Assembly: GCA_002711415.1 (NCBI GenBank)
Contig: PARI01000032.1
Span: 22,861 to 86,860, forward strand
DNA length: 64,000 bases
Origin: Phycisphaerae bacterium
GTDB lineage: Bacteria > Planctomycetota > Phycisphaerae > Phycisphaerales > SM1A02
Direction of reading: 5' to 3'
The translations under genes were made by a program, and so were the position numbers. The notes under the pieces are model-generated. The model was given only the letters and a program-made list of their open reading frames with translations, did no database searches and had not been told where the DNA came from. Below, piece by piece: positions 27,865-35,875 of this stretch (its first letter is position 1; each line of letters starts with the position of its first letter).

Positions 27865-27899
27865 CCATGGTCGAATACACTGCTCCAAGGCAGTATCCG

Positions 27900-28826
27900 A
27901 TGAAACGACCCGAGTACAACTCGCTTCCACTTGACGCACTCTTCCAGGCCATGATGAGCGAGGAGGAGCTGCTGCGAATCATCGATTCGATGCTGGCCGA
28001 GGATCTCGGCGACGACGGGGACGTCACTTCCGAGTCGATGGAACTCGGATCAAGGACCGCCATGGGGGACATCGTTTCGAGGGAGTCCGGGGTCATCGCA
28101 GGAATTCCGATGGTCATGGCGATCATCGAGCGGGCCGATGCGACCATCCGTGTCGAGGCGAGCATCTCGGACGGGGACCGTTGTTCCCCGGGCCAGCCGA
28201 TCATGTCGTTCAGCGGTGAGCTGGCCGACATTCTCATGCTTGAGCGCTCCATGCTGAACATACTTGGGCAGTTGTCCGCAGTCGCGACGATGACCAGGAG
28301 TTTCGTTGATGCCGTCTCCGGCACGTCGGCATGCATATGCGACACGCGCAAGACGATCCCGGGCATCAGGCGTCTGCAGAAGTACGCCGTCAGGTGCGGT
28401 GGAGGACTGATGCACCGCATCGGGCTGTTCGATGCGGTCCTGGTCAAGGACAACCATCTCAAGGCCGTGCCGCCTGATCAGCTTGCGGGTGGAATCGCCA
28501 GGATCGCCGCGCAGGCACGCGAGAAGTTCCAGCCGTCCTTCATAGAGGTGGAGGTCGATGATCTCGAGCAGTTGCAGCAGGTGCTCGAGCTGGAGCCCGG
28601 TGTGGTGGACATCGTCCTTCTGGACAACATGGAACCAGCCACCATGAGGAAGGCCGTGTCCATGCGCGATGCGGCTGCATGCAGTCCCGCCTTCGAGGCA
28701 TCCGGTGGAATCACGCTCGAGACGGTGAGGGATGTCGCCATGACCGGTGTTGAACGGATCGCCATCGGCGCGCTGACCCATTCAAGTGGATGCCTGGATA
28801 TCGGCCTGGACGTGCGCGATGAGTGA
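27900..28826 (+). CDS. nadC: nicotinate-nucleotide pyrophosphorylase (carboxylating)
   Basis: This 308-residue enzyme forms nicotinate mononucleotide from quinolinate and PRPP in de novo NAD synthesis. Family motifs are DLGDDGDVTSES, ERSMLNILGQLSAVATMT, DTRKTIPGIRRLQKYAVRCG, HRIGLFDAVLVKDNH and E-A-S-G-G-I-T. I chose the ATG at 27900 because AAGG precedes it; an in-frame ATG at 27867 would add 11 residues. nadA and nadB are not in the window. The stop overlaps birA by 8 bases. Confidence 0.94.
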   Translation: MKRPEYNSLPLDALFQAMMSEEELLRIIDSMLAEDLGDDGDVTSESMELGSRTAMGDIVSRESGVIAGIPMVMAIIERADATIRVEASISDGDRCSPGQPIMSFSGELADILMLERSMLNILGQLSAVATMTRSFVDAVSGTSACICDTRKTIPGIRRLQKYAVRCGGGLMHRIGLFDAVLVKDNHLKAVPPDQLAGGIARIAAQAREKFQPSFIEVEVDDLEQLQQVLELEPGVVDIVLLDNMEPATMRKAVSMRDAAACSPAFEASGGITLETVRDVAMTGVERIAIGALTHSSGCLDIGLDVRDE

Positions 28827-29595
28827 GAAACGGGAACTTCGTCACTGGCCTGATCGGCTCGAAGACGTGCTCAGGCACGAGTGCATGCTTCTCGAGGATG
28901 TCCACGTGCTGCAGGAGACCGACTCGACCCAGGATGCCGCCAGGAGGTTCGGCTCCCGTCCCGGGGAGGTCGTCACCGCCTGGAGGCAGATTCGAGGACG
29001 GGGGCGTTCCGGTCGCTCCTGGGCGGACACGGGTGAGGACGGTATCGCCGTGACCATCTGCATCGGCAGCATCCCGGCCGATCACCTCATGATCGTCTCC
29101 GCGGTCGCCACGGCCGAGGCAATCGAGCAGTACCTGCATGCGGAGGTCGGGATCAAGTGGCCCAATGACATCATCATCAACGGGCGGAAGGTCGCTGGAA
29201 TTCTCATTGAGCAGCACGACGACGTCGCCCTGGTCGGTATCGGAATCAACGTGAGCCAGGATCGGTGGGATCCCGAACTGGAGAATGTCGCGATCAGCCT
29301 GCATCAACTGGGGCTGGAGGTCGACCGACTCTCCCTGCTCGGAAGCCTGTTGATCTCCATTGATCGGAACCTCCAGAAGGAGTACGACGTTCTCTCATTG
29401 TCCTATGCCCGACGTGACGCCCTGGTGGGTCAGCGGGCCAGGTTCAGGACACCGGCTGGCGACCTGGAGGGGGAGGTTCTGGAGGTCGATCCCCGAAGTC
29501 ACATCCGGTTGAGATGCGACATGGACCTGCACATGCTGCCCATAGCAACGTGTACCCTCCTGGAATGGCATCCCCGAACAGGCACGGACGAATGA
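28819..29595 (+). CDS. birA: biotin--[acetyl-CoA-carboxylase] ligase
   Basis: This 258-residue ligase attaches biotin to the carrier protein of biotin-dependent carboxylases. Motifs are QETDSTQDAARR, GRGRSGRSWADT (the biotinyl-AMP loop) and IKWPNDIIINGRKVAGILIE. The N-terminal DNA-binding domain of bifunctional BirA is absent, so it is a monofunctional ligase rather than a repressor. It overlaps nadC by 8 bases and its stop overlaps the next gene in an ATGA. Confidence 0.93.
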   Translation: MSEKRELRHWPDRLEDVLRHECMLLEDVHVLQETDSTQDAARRFGSRPGEVVTAWRQIRGRGRSGRSWADTGEDGIAVTICIGSIPADHLMIVSAVATAEAIEQYLHAEVGIKWPNDIIINGRKVAGILIEQHDDVALVGIGINVSQDRWDPELENVAISLHQLGLEVDRLSLLGSLLISIDRNLQKEYDVLSLSYARRDALVGQRARFRTPAGDLEGEVLEVDPRSHIRLRCDMDLHMLPIATCTLLEWHPRTGTDE

Positions 29596-30326
29596 GCACC
29601 TCGATTCCTGCCCTTCCGTGGTATCCTCGTTTCATGCACTTCTTGCTGGCGATCCTGTTCTTCGCGACCGCCGCCTCCGCCCAGGAGTCGGTGTTCGACG
29701 ATCGTCCGATCATCTATGACGAGGGTGTCAGCGACGTCAACACACTGTCACGCAGCCTCAGGATCCTGCCGGAAGGACTCGATCTCAGCGGGGGATTCCG
29801 CCGCGTGTACCAGGTGCCCGGTCGGATGGATCTGCTCATGCGATCCAATGGAGGGCTGCACGCGATCTTCAACGAGTCCGTCTACATGCGATCCAAGAAC
29901 GGGATCGATGTGCCTGTCCCGCCGGACACGATCTTCTTCATCGGGAACCCGAATCCACTGATTCATTCGATCATCCCGGGCGCGCCCGATCACCTTGCTG
30001 CCGGGCCGATGTCTCCCGGTGTCGTCGATCCACGCACCCGTCAGGATCAGCCTCGGCCGGGGCGGATCGATTCTGGATTGGAATCTCCAGCGATGGTGCC
30101 ATCAACAGCACCAGGATCGCCCATCGAGGAGTCGTCCATCGGCACGGGTCTGGTTCGCGCCGGGTTCTCGTTCCAGGAGTCGACCACTACCGCGGCCGCC
30201 GAACCAATGCCGAGGATCCTGACGGATCCCGTCTACAGGGATGGTCGAGTCCGTGACTTGCTGAACCGAGCTGCTCGCAGCGCCATCGCACAGGAGTCCG
30301 GGTCGCCTATTCGAACAGGTCCATGA
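29592..30326 (+). CDS. secreted protein of unknown function
   Basis: This 244-residue protein has a signal peptide (FLLAILFFATAASAQ, cleavage near residue 29), followed by a soluble domain of about 110 residues and a Pro/Ser/Thr-rich, probably disordered second half. No family is recognised. The ATG at 29592 overlaps the birA stop; a second in-frame ATG at 29634 starts immediately before the hydrophobic core and is a good alternative. The last 20 bases overlap the convergent deiodinase-like gene. Confidence 0.6.
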   Translation: MSTSIPALPWYPRFMHFLLAILFFATAASAQESVFDDRPIIYDEGVSDVNTLSRSLRILPEGLDLSGGFRRVYQVPGRMDLLMRSNGGLHAIFNESVYMRSKNGIDVPVPPDTIFFIGNPNPLIHSIIPGAPDHLAAGPMSPGVVDPRTRQDQPRPGRIDSGLESPAMVPSTAPGSPIEESSIGTGLVRAGFSFQESTTTAAAEPMPRILTDPVYRDGRVRDLLNRAARSAIAQESGSPIRTGP

Positions 30327-30990
30327 CCTCGTTCAACGGCTTCTTCCTGATCTTCGGAACAAGGCACTTCTCGGCCGGATAGCCGACGGGAATGATCATG
30401 TACGGTCTCTCGTGTTCCGACCTGTTCAGAATCTTCTGCAGGAACCGCATCGGGTTTGGCGTGTGCGTGAGCGTCGCCAGGCCTGCGGCATGAGCCGCGG
30501 CCAGGAAGAACCCTGTCGCGATGCCCACTGACTCGTTGACGTAGTAGACCTTGTCTGAAAATGGTTCCCCCCGATCATCCTTCATCAGCTTGAAGATGAT
30601 GATCAGCCACGGGGCCTCCTCCAGAAACGGCTTGTGCGGATCGGTTCCCAGTGGAAGCAGATCCTGCTTCCATGTCTCGCTCGCCCTCGTCTCGTAGAAG
30701 GCCTGCTCCTCCTGCTCGGCGGCGAGGCGGATCTCCCGCTTCAGCTCGGGATTGCTGATCGCGACGAACTTCCATGGCTGCTTCTTCGCACCGCTGGGAG
30801 CCGTTGAAGCCGCGGCTACGAGCTGCCTGATCGTCTCGGCGCTGACGTTCCTGGTGCTGAAATGCCGTACCGATCGTCGTGTCCTGATCGCATCATGCCA
30901 TCCACGCGCAGCGGCTTCGCTGTCCTGCTGCTGCCAGGACCAGTCAAGCTGCTCTTGAATGGGTCCAGGGATGTCCTTGCTCGAGCTCAT
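30307..30990 (-). CDS. nitroreductase-fold flavoprotein, iodotyrosine deiodinase-like
   Basis: This 227-residue cytoplasmic FMN protein shows RRSVRHFSTRNV near residue 38 and TAPSGAKKQPWKFVAISNPE near residue 64, the FMN-binding start of nitroreductases. The E-E-Q-A-F-Y-E-T-R...W-K-Q-D-L-L-P-L-G-T segment, followed by FLEEAPWLIIIFK, matches the active-site lid of the iodotyrosine deiodinase branch. In such enzymes it covers halotyrosine. The actual substrate in bacteria is uncertain. It is coupled by an ATGA overlap to the lipoprotein gene upstream. Confidence 0.8.
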   Translation of the reverse strand: MSSSKDIPGPIQEQLDWSWQQQDSEAAARGWHDAIRTRRSVRHFSTRNVSAETIRQLVAAASTAPSGAKKQPWKFVAISNPELKREIRLAAEQEEQAFYETRASETWKQDLLPLGTDPHKPFLEEAPWLIIIFKLMKDDRGEPFSDKVYYVNESVGIATGFFLAAAHAAGLATLTHTPNPMRFLQKILNRSEHERPYMIIPVGYPAEKCLVPKIRKKPLNEVMDLFE

Positions 30991-31343
30991 TGCCCGCTGC
31001 CGTAGTCATTGGTCCGATCGAAACTGCCATCCGGCTTGTAGAACGTCCAGACCCCGACTCGCTTGTTGTTCCGGTACTGACCTTCCCGCTGCAGCTGCCC
31101 ATGCTTGTAGTAGGCCCGTGCCTTGCCGTTCCTGGCGTACATGCCGTCCTCGTTCGGACGCATCTCGTACCAGAAGTCGACCTGCTCGGTGCCTTCCCAG
31201 TAGGACTGCATGACCCTGACCTGATCATCGACGACGGGCTCCTCCTGTACTCCAGGGCTCGATCCACCATCGCACCCGAAGAGGAACGATGCCACGAGGA
31301 GGCAACTGGTCAGGAGAGTCGTTCGCGGCATTGGCTGGTTCAT
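30987..31343 (-). CDS. small lipoprotein with MORN-like strand repeats
   Basis: This 118-residue protein has the lipobox L-F-G-C, predicting lipidation near Cys24. The C-terminal half (ARAYYKHGQLQREGQYRNNK, then VGVWTFYKPDGS) resembles the YwqK/MORN-like repeats of antitoxin-type or surface proteins. The ATG at 31343 has GAGGTGAT at good distance. The following deiodinase-like gene overlaps its stop. The leader contains a 6-base inverted repeat, ACGCCC/GGGCGT, at 31366-31383. Confidence 0.7.
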   Translation of the reverse strand: MNQPMPRTTLLTSCLLVASFLFGCDGGSSPGVQEEPVVDDQVRVMQSYWEGTEQVDFWYEMRPNEDGMYARNGKARAYYKHGQLQREGQYRNNKRVGVWTFYKPDGSFDRTNDYGSGQ

Positions 31344-31518
31344 GGGATATCACCTCGTCTTTGCTACGCCCGGACGGGGGCGTCCAGGTGCCTGAAGGTA
31401 TCAGCATGATTCCACGAGCGTCCAGTCATCGCCAGTTTTTCACACCGGCGAGGAGCGCCACGTCAATGTTCCGGGCGTACCCTCCGGTCCTGTGAGAGCA
31501 TCCTCGTCGGTCCTGGCA

Positions 31519-31557
31519 CGATTTCCAGCGGCAATTTATCGCCATGGCTGGAAATCG
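31519..31557. repeat. 11-base perfect inverted repeat upstream of the secreted-protein/ParA operon
   Basis: CGATTTCCAGC at 31519-31529 is repeated inverted as GCTGGAAATCG at 31547-31557, around a 17-base AT-rich centre. It lies 62 bases before the GTG at 31620. There is no T-run on either side, so an operator or a 5' RNA hairpin is more likely than a terminator. The rest of the gap 31344-31618 shows no gene. Confidence 0.55.
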
Positions 31558-31619
31558 GTGCGCCGAAAGGGGACACTACTGGATCGCCCGTTCGCCATCC
31601 GATCCCCAGGGTTCAAGCC

Positions 31620-33377
31620 GTGCTCAAGACAAGACTCCTGATTCTCGCTCTCGCGTGCGCCGTCCCGGCATCCGCGATTCATGGTCAGGAGACCGAGAAG
31701 CCTCAGCCTGAAGAGGATCGTGGTCGTGTCTTCGCTCGTCTCGTCGAGCCCCTGGCCATCAGGGGCAGCGTCCTCGTGATTCCACTGGTCATCGAGCCTG
31801 GCCCGGCACTGTCCGATGTTGATGCAAACCTTGTGCTCGAGGACGGGCAGGTTCTCAATGGTCACATCTGCACGCTCCGGTTCGATGGCCAGGGGGCCTG
31901 TGATGAGTGGCTGCTGCAGGAGCAGCGTGTTCACCTCGAGCCCATCAGCCTCGGCGAGATCGTCCGGGAGGGTCCGGCCATCGAGTGCCTTCTCGTCTGC
32001 GACATGCCTGTAGAGATCGATGGTTCGATCGAGTTCATGGGAGGGCGACTGAATCCGAAATGGGTCGGTCCTCTTTCTCGTCCAACTCGATCCGATAGCG
32101 GGACCATGGAGGCGGCTCAGCAGGAACGACGAGACGACATGACCGCGGCCGACCACTTTCGCACGGTCCTGGCTGCTCGCGATCGAGGTGAACAGGAGCC
32201 ACTGCCTCCAGGCAACCTTCAGACCATGCTCCTGGCACGACATCGTTCCGACCTGTGGCTCTGGGGACTGTCGAGGGTCGAGCAGGCAAGCCCCGGGGTT
32301 GCTGCAGAACTTCGCGAACGTCTCACCGCCCGATGCCTCGACCTCGACCTGCCGTCCGGTGGCCCGATTCCATGCTGGATCAGCAGCCCCGAGGATCTCC
32401 AGGTCCTGCTTGGCCTGATCACCGATCCGGCTCGTGAGCCGGGTGAATGCATGAACGCCGCCTATTCATGGCTCTTGGCGAGGAGTCCGCTCCTGTCATG
32501 GCCGGTCGAGAGCGATGCCAAGCAGATCAGTATCAGGCTGGCCAACTCCACCATCGCGCCGGTCGTCACCCGTATGACGTGGGTCGAGAACGACCAGGTC
32601 CCGATCGCGGTCGAGGTCCCCGCCAACTCGATCAAGACGATCTCCCTCCAGCGACCGGATCGACCACCGACACTCGTCTCGAGCTCGACCGAGGGCATCA
32701 AGGTCGATCGCCTCCTCATCGAGTGCAATGGTGTTCGTGAACACCTCGATTTCGTCATGGAACCATACATCGTGACACCACCCGGATTCAACTTCGGGGC
32801 GTTCGTTGCGCCACTTCAACTCGAGGATGTCGAGACCGGTTCGAGGGTCCCGATTCCGCAGGAGCGACTGACCACCGGACAGCTGAGGCTTCGGTCGGGA
32901 CGATGGGAGCTCTACTTCGAGTGTCACACGCCGGGTGAACTCGGTGATACTGGGCCGGATCGCCTGAGGATATTCCTCGGTTCACCCGATGATCCGTCCA
33001 ACGTCATCCAGGTCGACCGGGATGGAACGCTCACGCATGTCCTGGGAATCCAGCCAGCCAGTGATCCGTTCGAGGTTTCATGCACAGGTTTCCAGGATCA
33101 CTGGCGATGCCGCATCGTGCTTCCGCGGTCGTGGATGCCGGTGGCCCAGGGCCGGATCGGGCCGGGGACCCTGCAGCTCGGCCTGATGCGCATCGAGCCC
33201 GATGGCCGTTGGCAGACAGCTGGTTACGCCCGGGCACCCTGGCAGGCGATCCCGTCAACCTTTGATCTGGACATCGACCAGTGGCGGACGATCAGGGAGG
33301 AGTCCATATCCTCCGGAAGGCGACTGGGAACATCAGGCCGTCGAGGACTTCTGCCCGTATACTCAACGCATGACTGA
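31620..33377 (+). CDS. secreted protein of unknown function
   Basis: This 585-residue protein has a signal peptide (LLILALACAVPASAIHGQ, cleavage near residue 23). The body is a mix of beta-rich and helical regions with several Cys. I recognise no family. The start is GTG at 31620; no strong ribosome-binding site is visible. The gene overlaps the ParA gene by 8 bases (33370-33377), so an exported protein is translationally coupled to a cytoplasmic ATPase. That is unusual and suggests a shared envelope-related process. Confidence 0.65.
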   Translation: MLKTRLLILALACAVPASAIHGQETEKPQPEEDRGRVFARLVEPLAIRGSVLVIPLVIEPGPALSDVDANLVLEDGQVLNGHICTLRFDGQGACDEWLLQEQRVHLEPISLGEIVREGPAIECLLVCDMPVEIDGSIEFMGGRLNPKWVGPLSRPTRSDSGTMEAAQQERRDDMTAADHFRTVLAARDRGEQEPLPPGNLQTMLLARHRSDLWLWGLSRVEQASPGVAAELRERLTARCLDLDLPSGGPIPCWISSPEDLQVLLGLITDPAREPGECMNAAYSWLLARSPLLSWPVESDAKQISIRLANSTIAPVVTRMTWVENDQVPIAVEVPANSIKTISLQRPDRPPTLVSSSTEGIKVDRLLIECNGVREHLDFVMEPYIVTPPGFNFGAFVAPLQLEDVETGSRVPIPQERLTTGQLRLRSGRWELYFECHTPGELGDTGPDRLRIFLGSPDDPSNVIQVDRDGTLTHVLGIQPASDPFEVSCTGFQDHWRCRIVLPRSWMPVAQGRIGPGTLQLGLMRIEPDGRWQTAGYARAPWQAIPSTFDLDIDQWRTIREESISSGRRLGTSGRRGLLPVYSTHD

Positions 33378-34371
33378 AGTCGGCAATACGGCATCCGGAC
33401 CGGTCCACCTCCCCAGGTCTCGTCGGGTGGCCATGCTCAACCAGAAGGGTGGCGTGGGCAAGACGACTTCCACGGTGAATCTGGGGCACGGGCTGGCACG
33501 AGCCGGCTACCGGGTCTGTCTCGTGGATCTTGATCCACAGGGACATCTGTCGCTTCACCTGGCGATCGAGACCGATCAGCTCGAGGCGACCGCATACCAG
33601 CTCCTGGTCGATGACGACTGCTCGATCGAGCAGGTGATCGTTCCGGCACGTGAACGCCTCGACTGCATTCCATCGACCGTTGACCTTGCTGCGGCTGAAA
33701 GTGAGCTCGCTGATCATCCTGACAGGAACTCGATCCTGCGTCACAAGTTCGCCCCGGTGTCGGACCGGTACGACATCATCCTGATCGACTGTCCTCCGGG
33801 TCTCGGACTCCTGACGCTCAATGCGATGTGCCTGGTCGACGAGATCATCGTTCCGATGCAGGCCCACTTCCTCGCCATGCAGGGTGTCGGAAAGCTGATG
33901 GAAACCGTGTGGCGTGTCAGCTCGGGGGTGAACCCCGACCTGAAGCTTGGTGGGATTCTCCTCTGCATGCACGAGACCCAGAGCATCCACTCCCGCAACG
34001 TGGTCAGTGAACTCGAGGCCTTCTTCGAGGATGCTCGACAGAGCGACTCCCCATGGTCCGGTACGCGGCTGCTTCATCCCCCGATCCGCAGGAATATCAA
34101 GCTGGCCGAAGCGCCGAGCTTCGGACAGACGATCTTCGACTACGACCCGGACTGCCGAGGGGCGAAGGACTACCAGGGCGTCGTCGAGTCGCTTCTGTCC
34201 GGCTGGTGCTCCAATGACAAGTCTCCGGTGGTGGTGCAGGCCGATTCCGAGGCCGACAAGCCCGCTCAGGATCAAGTCGAACAGGTGGTCTCCAGCGGTC
34301 TGCAGGCTTCGGTTCCTGCCAGCAAGGACGACGAGTCGACCACTGGCGGAAACAGCGAGGGGGCCGGCTGA
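33370..34371 (+). CDS. ParA/Soj-family ATPase
   Basis: This 333-residue protein has the deviant Walker A KGGVGKTT near residue 22, switch I VDLDPQGHLS near 49 and the Walker B-like DCPPGLGLLT near 138. These features define the ParA/MinD superfamily that positions DNA or protein cargo. The C-terminal 55 residues are acidic and low-complexity. No ParB gene or clear parS site is nearby, so it may be an orphan ParA that positions a non-chromosomal cargo. Its neighbours are a secreted protein and a VanZ-like membrane protein. Confidence 0.88.
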   Translation: MTEVGNTASGPVHLPRSRRVAMLNQKGGVGKTTSTVNLGHGLARAGYRVCLVDLDPQGHLSLHLAIETDQLEATAYQLLVDDDCSIEQVIVPARERLDCIPSTVDLAAAESELADHPDRNSILRHKFAPVSDRYDIILIDCPPGLGLLTLNAMCLVDEIIVPMQAHFLAMQGVGKLMETVWRVSSGVNPDLKLGGILLCMHETQSIHSRNVVSELEAFFEDARQSDSPWSGTRLLHPPIRRNIKLAEAPSFGQTIFDYDPDCRGAKDYQGVVESLLSGWCSNDKSPVVVQADSEADKPAQDQVEQVVSSGLQASVPASKDDESTTGGNSEGAG

Positions 34372-34388
34372 ATCCTGTTGCAACCGAG

Positions 34389-35375
34389 ATGGACGCATCC
34401 AGATACGAACTGAAGATGTGGAGGCTGCTCTTTGTGATCTACGCGATCATGCTGGAGGTCGGCATCCACCTGCCCCGGCTCGATTTCGACAGTGGCGACT
34501 ATCCGGGTCCCGACAAGTCGATGCACCTGATGGCCTACAGCGGACTCGCGCTGTTGCTCTGGCTCACGCGTTGGATTCGATCCGTGGAACTGCTCGGCGT
34601 CATCCTGTTCGCCTGGGTCGTCTTCGATGAACTGACCCAGGCCATTCCGGGTCTGGAACGATCGATCTCCATGATGGACGCGGTCGCTGGATGGATCGGA
34701 TCACTCCTGACCATCATGTTCATCCTTGCCAGCAAGCCGGTGGGGGAGAGCCTCTCCCGGTCCAGGCGATCCGGATACGAGATGGCGTTCCACCAGGCGC
34801 TCTCCAAGGGCACCAACTGGCTCATGCTCGCGGTGTCAGGCGCACTTGGAGCGGTGGTGATGATGCCCGTGTTCATTCTCGTGTCAGGGACCTTCAGTGA
34901 TCCTAATCCCTACCAGGCCGGGATGATCGGCATCGGGGTCGGTGCCGGACTTGCCAGCGGAGCGGGACTGCTTGCCGCGATGCGGCACCAGGTCGTATCA
35001 AGTCCGGATGATCGATTCAGTGTCCTCATGTCGGGAACGATGCCTGTCTCCGAGTTCCTTTCACTGATTTTCGTTCCCGTCATCGTCTGTCTACTGATTC
35101 TGGCGATCCCCATCATCCCCTTCGTCCTCATGACGTCATACATCGGAGTCCTCTCCGCCGTGCCTCGTGACATGATCACCAACATCGATCTGCTCTATCT
35201 CGGGATGATCAGCTCCCTATGCCTCTACTGGTCGAGGCAGCGCATCGCCGCACGGTACGATCGATCGCATATGGACTGCATCCGTTGTGGCCATGACATC
35301 CGGCATGTGCGCCTGGAGCATGGCGAGGGCCGCTGTCCTGAATGCGGTACGAGCTTCGTTCAGCCCGGCAGTTGA
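34389..35375 (+). CDS. VanZ-like membrane protein with C-terminal zinc ribbon
   Basis: This 328-residue protein starts with a VanZ-like region of three or four membrane helices carrying the pattern DKSMHLMAYSGLALL and a later DELTQAIPGL, typical of the domain. More helices follow (about residues 137-290), then a cytoplasmic zinc ribbon, C-I-R-C-G...C-P-E-C-G, at about residues 296-322. VanZ-like proteins are linked to envelope and glycopeptide resistance, but their chemistry is unknown. It lies 17 bases after the ParA gene and is probably in the same operon. Confidence 0.75.
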   Translation: MDASRYELKMWRLLFVIYAIMLEVGIHLPRLDFDSGDYPGPDKSMHLMAYSGLALLLWLTRWIRSVELLGVILFAWVVFDELTQAIPGLERSISMMDAVAGWIGSLLTIMFILASKPVGESLSRSRRSGYEMAFHQALSKGTNWLMLAVSGALGAVVMMPVFILVSGTFSDPNPYQAGMIGIGVGAGLASGAGLLAAMRHQVVSSPDDRFSVLMSGTMPVSEFLSLIFVPVIVCLLILAIPIIPFVLMTSYIGVLSAVPRDMITNIDLLYLGMISSLCLYWSRQRIAARYDRSHMDCIRCGHDIRHVRLEHGEGRCPECGTSFVQPGS

Positions 35376-35378
35376 ACA

Positions 35379-35771
35379 TCAGCCCTTCTCGGGCATGGAG
35401 ACCCTGATCACTCCGGTGGACATCTGGGGGTCGAGCTGATTCTTCAGGATCACGACCTCGCACTCGCGTCGACCCTTCTGGAACAAGCCAACGGCCTTGA
35501 TCTTCCCGCCGTTGACCGACTGGATCCTCCACCCGTTGTCGGAGAACCGATCTCGCATGATCCGCATGCGCCGGATCGCGTCATCGACCCGTCCCTTGTA
35601 GACGAGCTTCCCCTCGGTGATCATCCCGCCGGACTGCTCAAGATCAAGCACGGAACGTTCCTCCATGCTTGGAATGTTCGGCAGATCGGTCTCGAGGACC
35701 CTCTGCTCGGCCGTGCTGCACCCCGATGCGACCATGAAACAGGCGGCCAGGATCAGTTGGATGAGTTTCAT
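35379..35771 (-). CDS. small lipoprotein of unknown function
   Basis: This 130-residue protein has the lipobox V-A-S-G-C with lipidation expected at Cys18. The mature domain is a short alpha/beta unit with many basic residues (DDAIRRMRIMRDRFSDNGW). No family is recognised. GGAG precedes the ATG at 35771. It is divergent from murJ and converges with the VanZ-like gene. Confidence 0.65.
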   Translation of the reverse strand: MKLIQLILAACFMVASGCSTAEQRVLETDLPNIPSMEERSVLDLEQSGGMITEGKLVYKGRVDDAIRRMRIMRDRFSDNGWRIQSVNGGKIKAVGLFQKGRRECEVVILKNQLDPQMSTGVIRVSMPEKG

Positions 35772-35839
35772 GTCGAAGCTCCGTCGCTGAGTCAGGTGGA
35801 GTCTACAACAAACAAATCCAACATGACATCCGGCCGGGG

Positions 35840-35867
35840 TTGCAAGCGGGAACAGGAGCCCGATACT
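35840..35867 (+). promoter_or_regulatory. putative promoter of murJ
   Basis: TTGCAA, 16 bases and GATACT, with the -10 ending 8 bases before the murJ ATG at 35876. No ribosome-binding site is seen, again suggesting a very short or absent leader. Confidence 0.4.
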
Positions 35868-35875
35868 GCAGCCTC

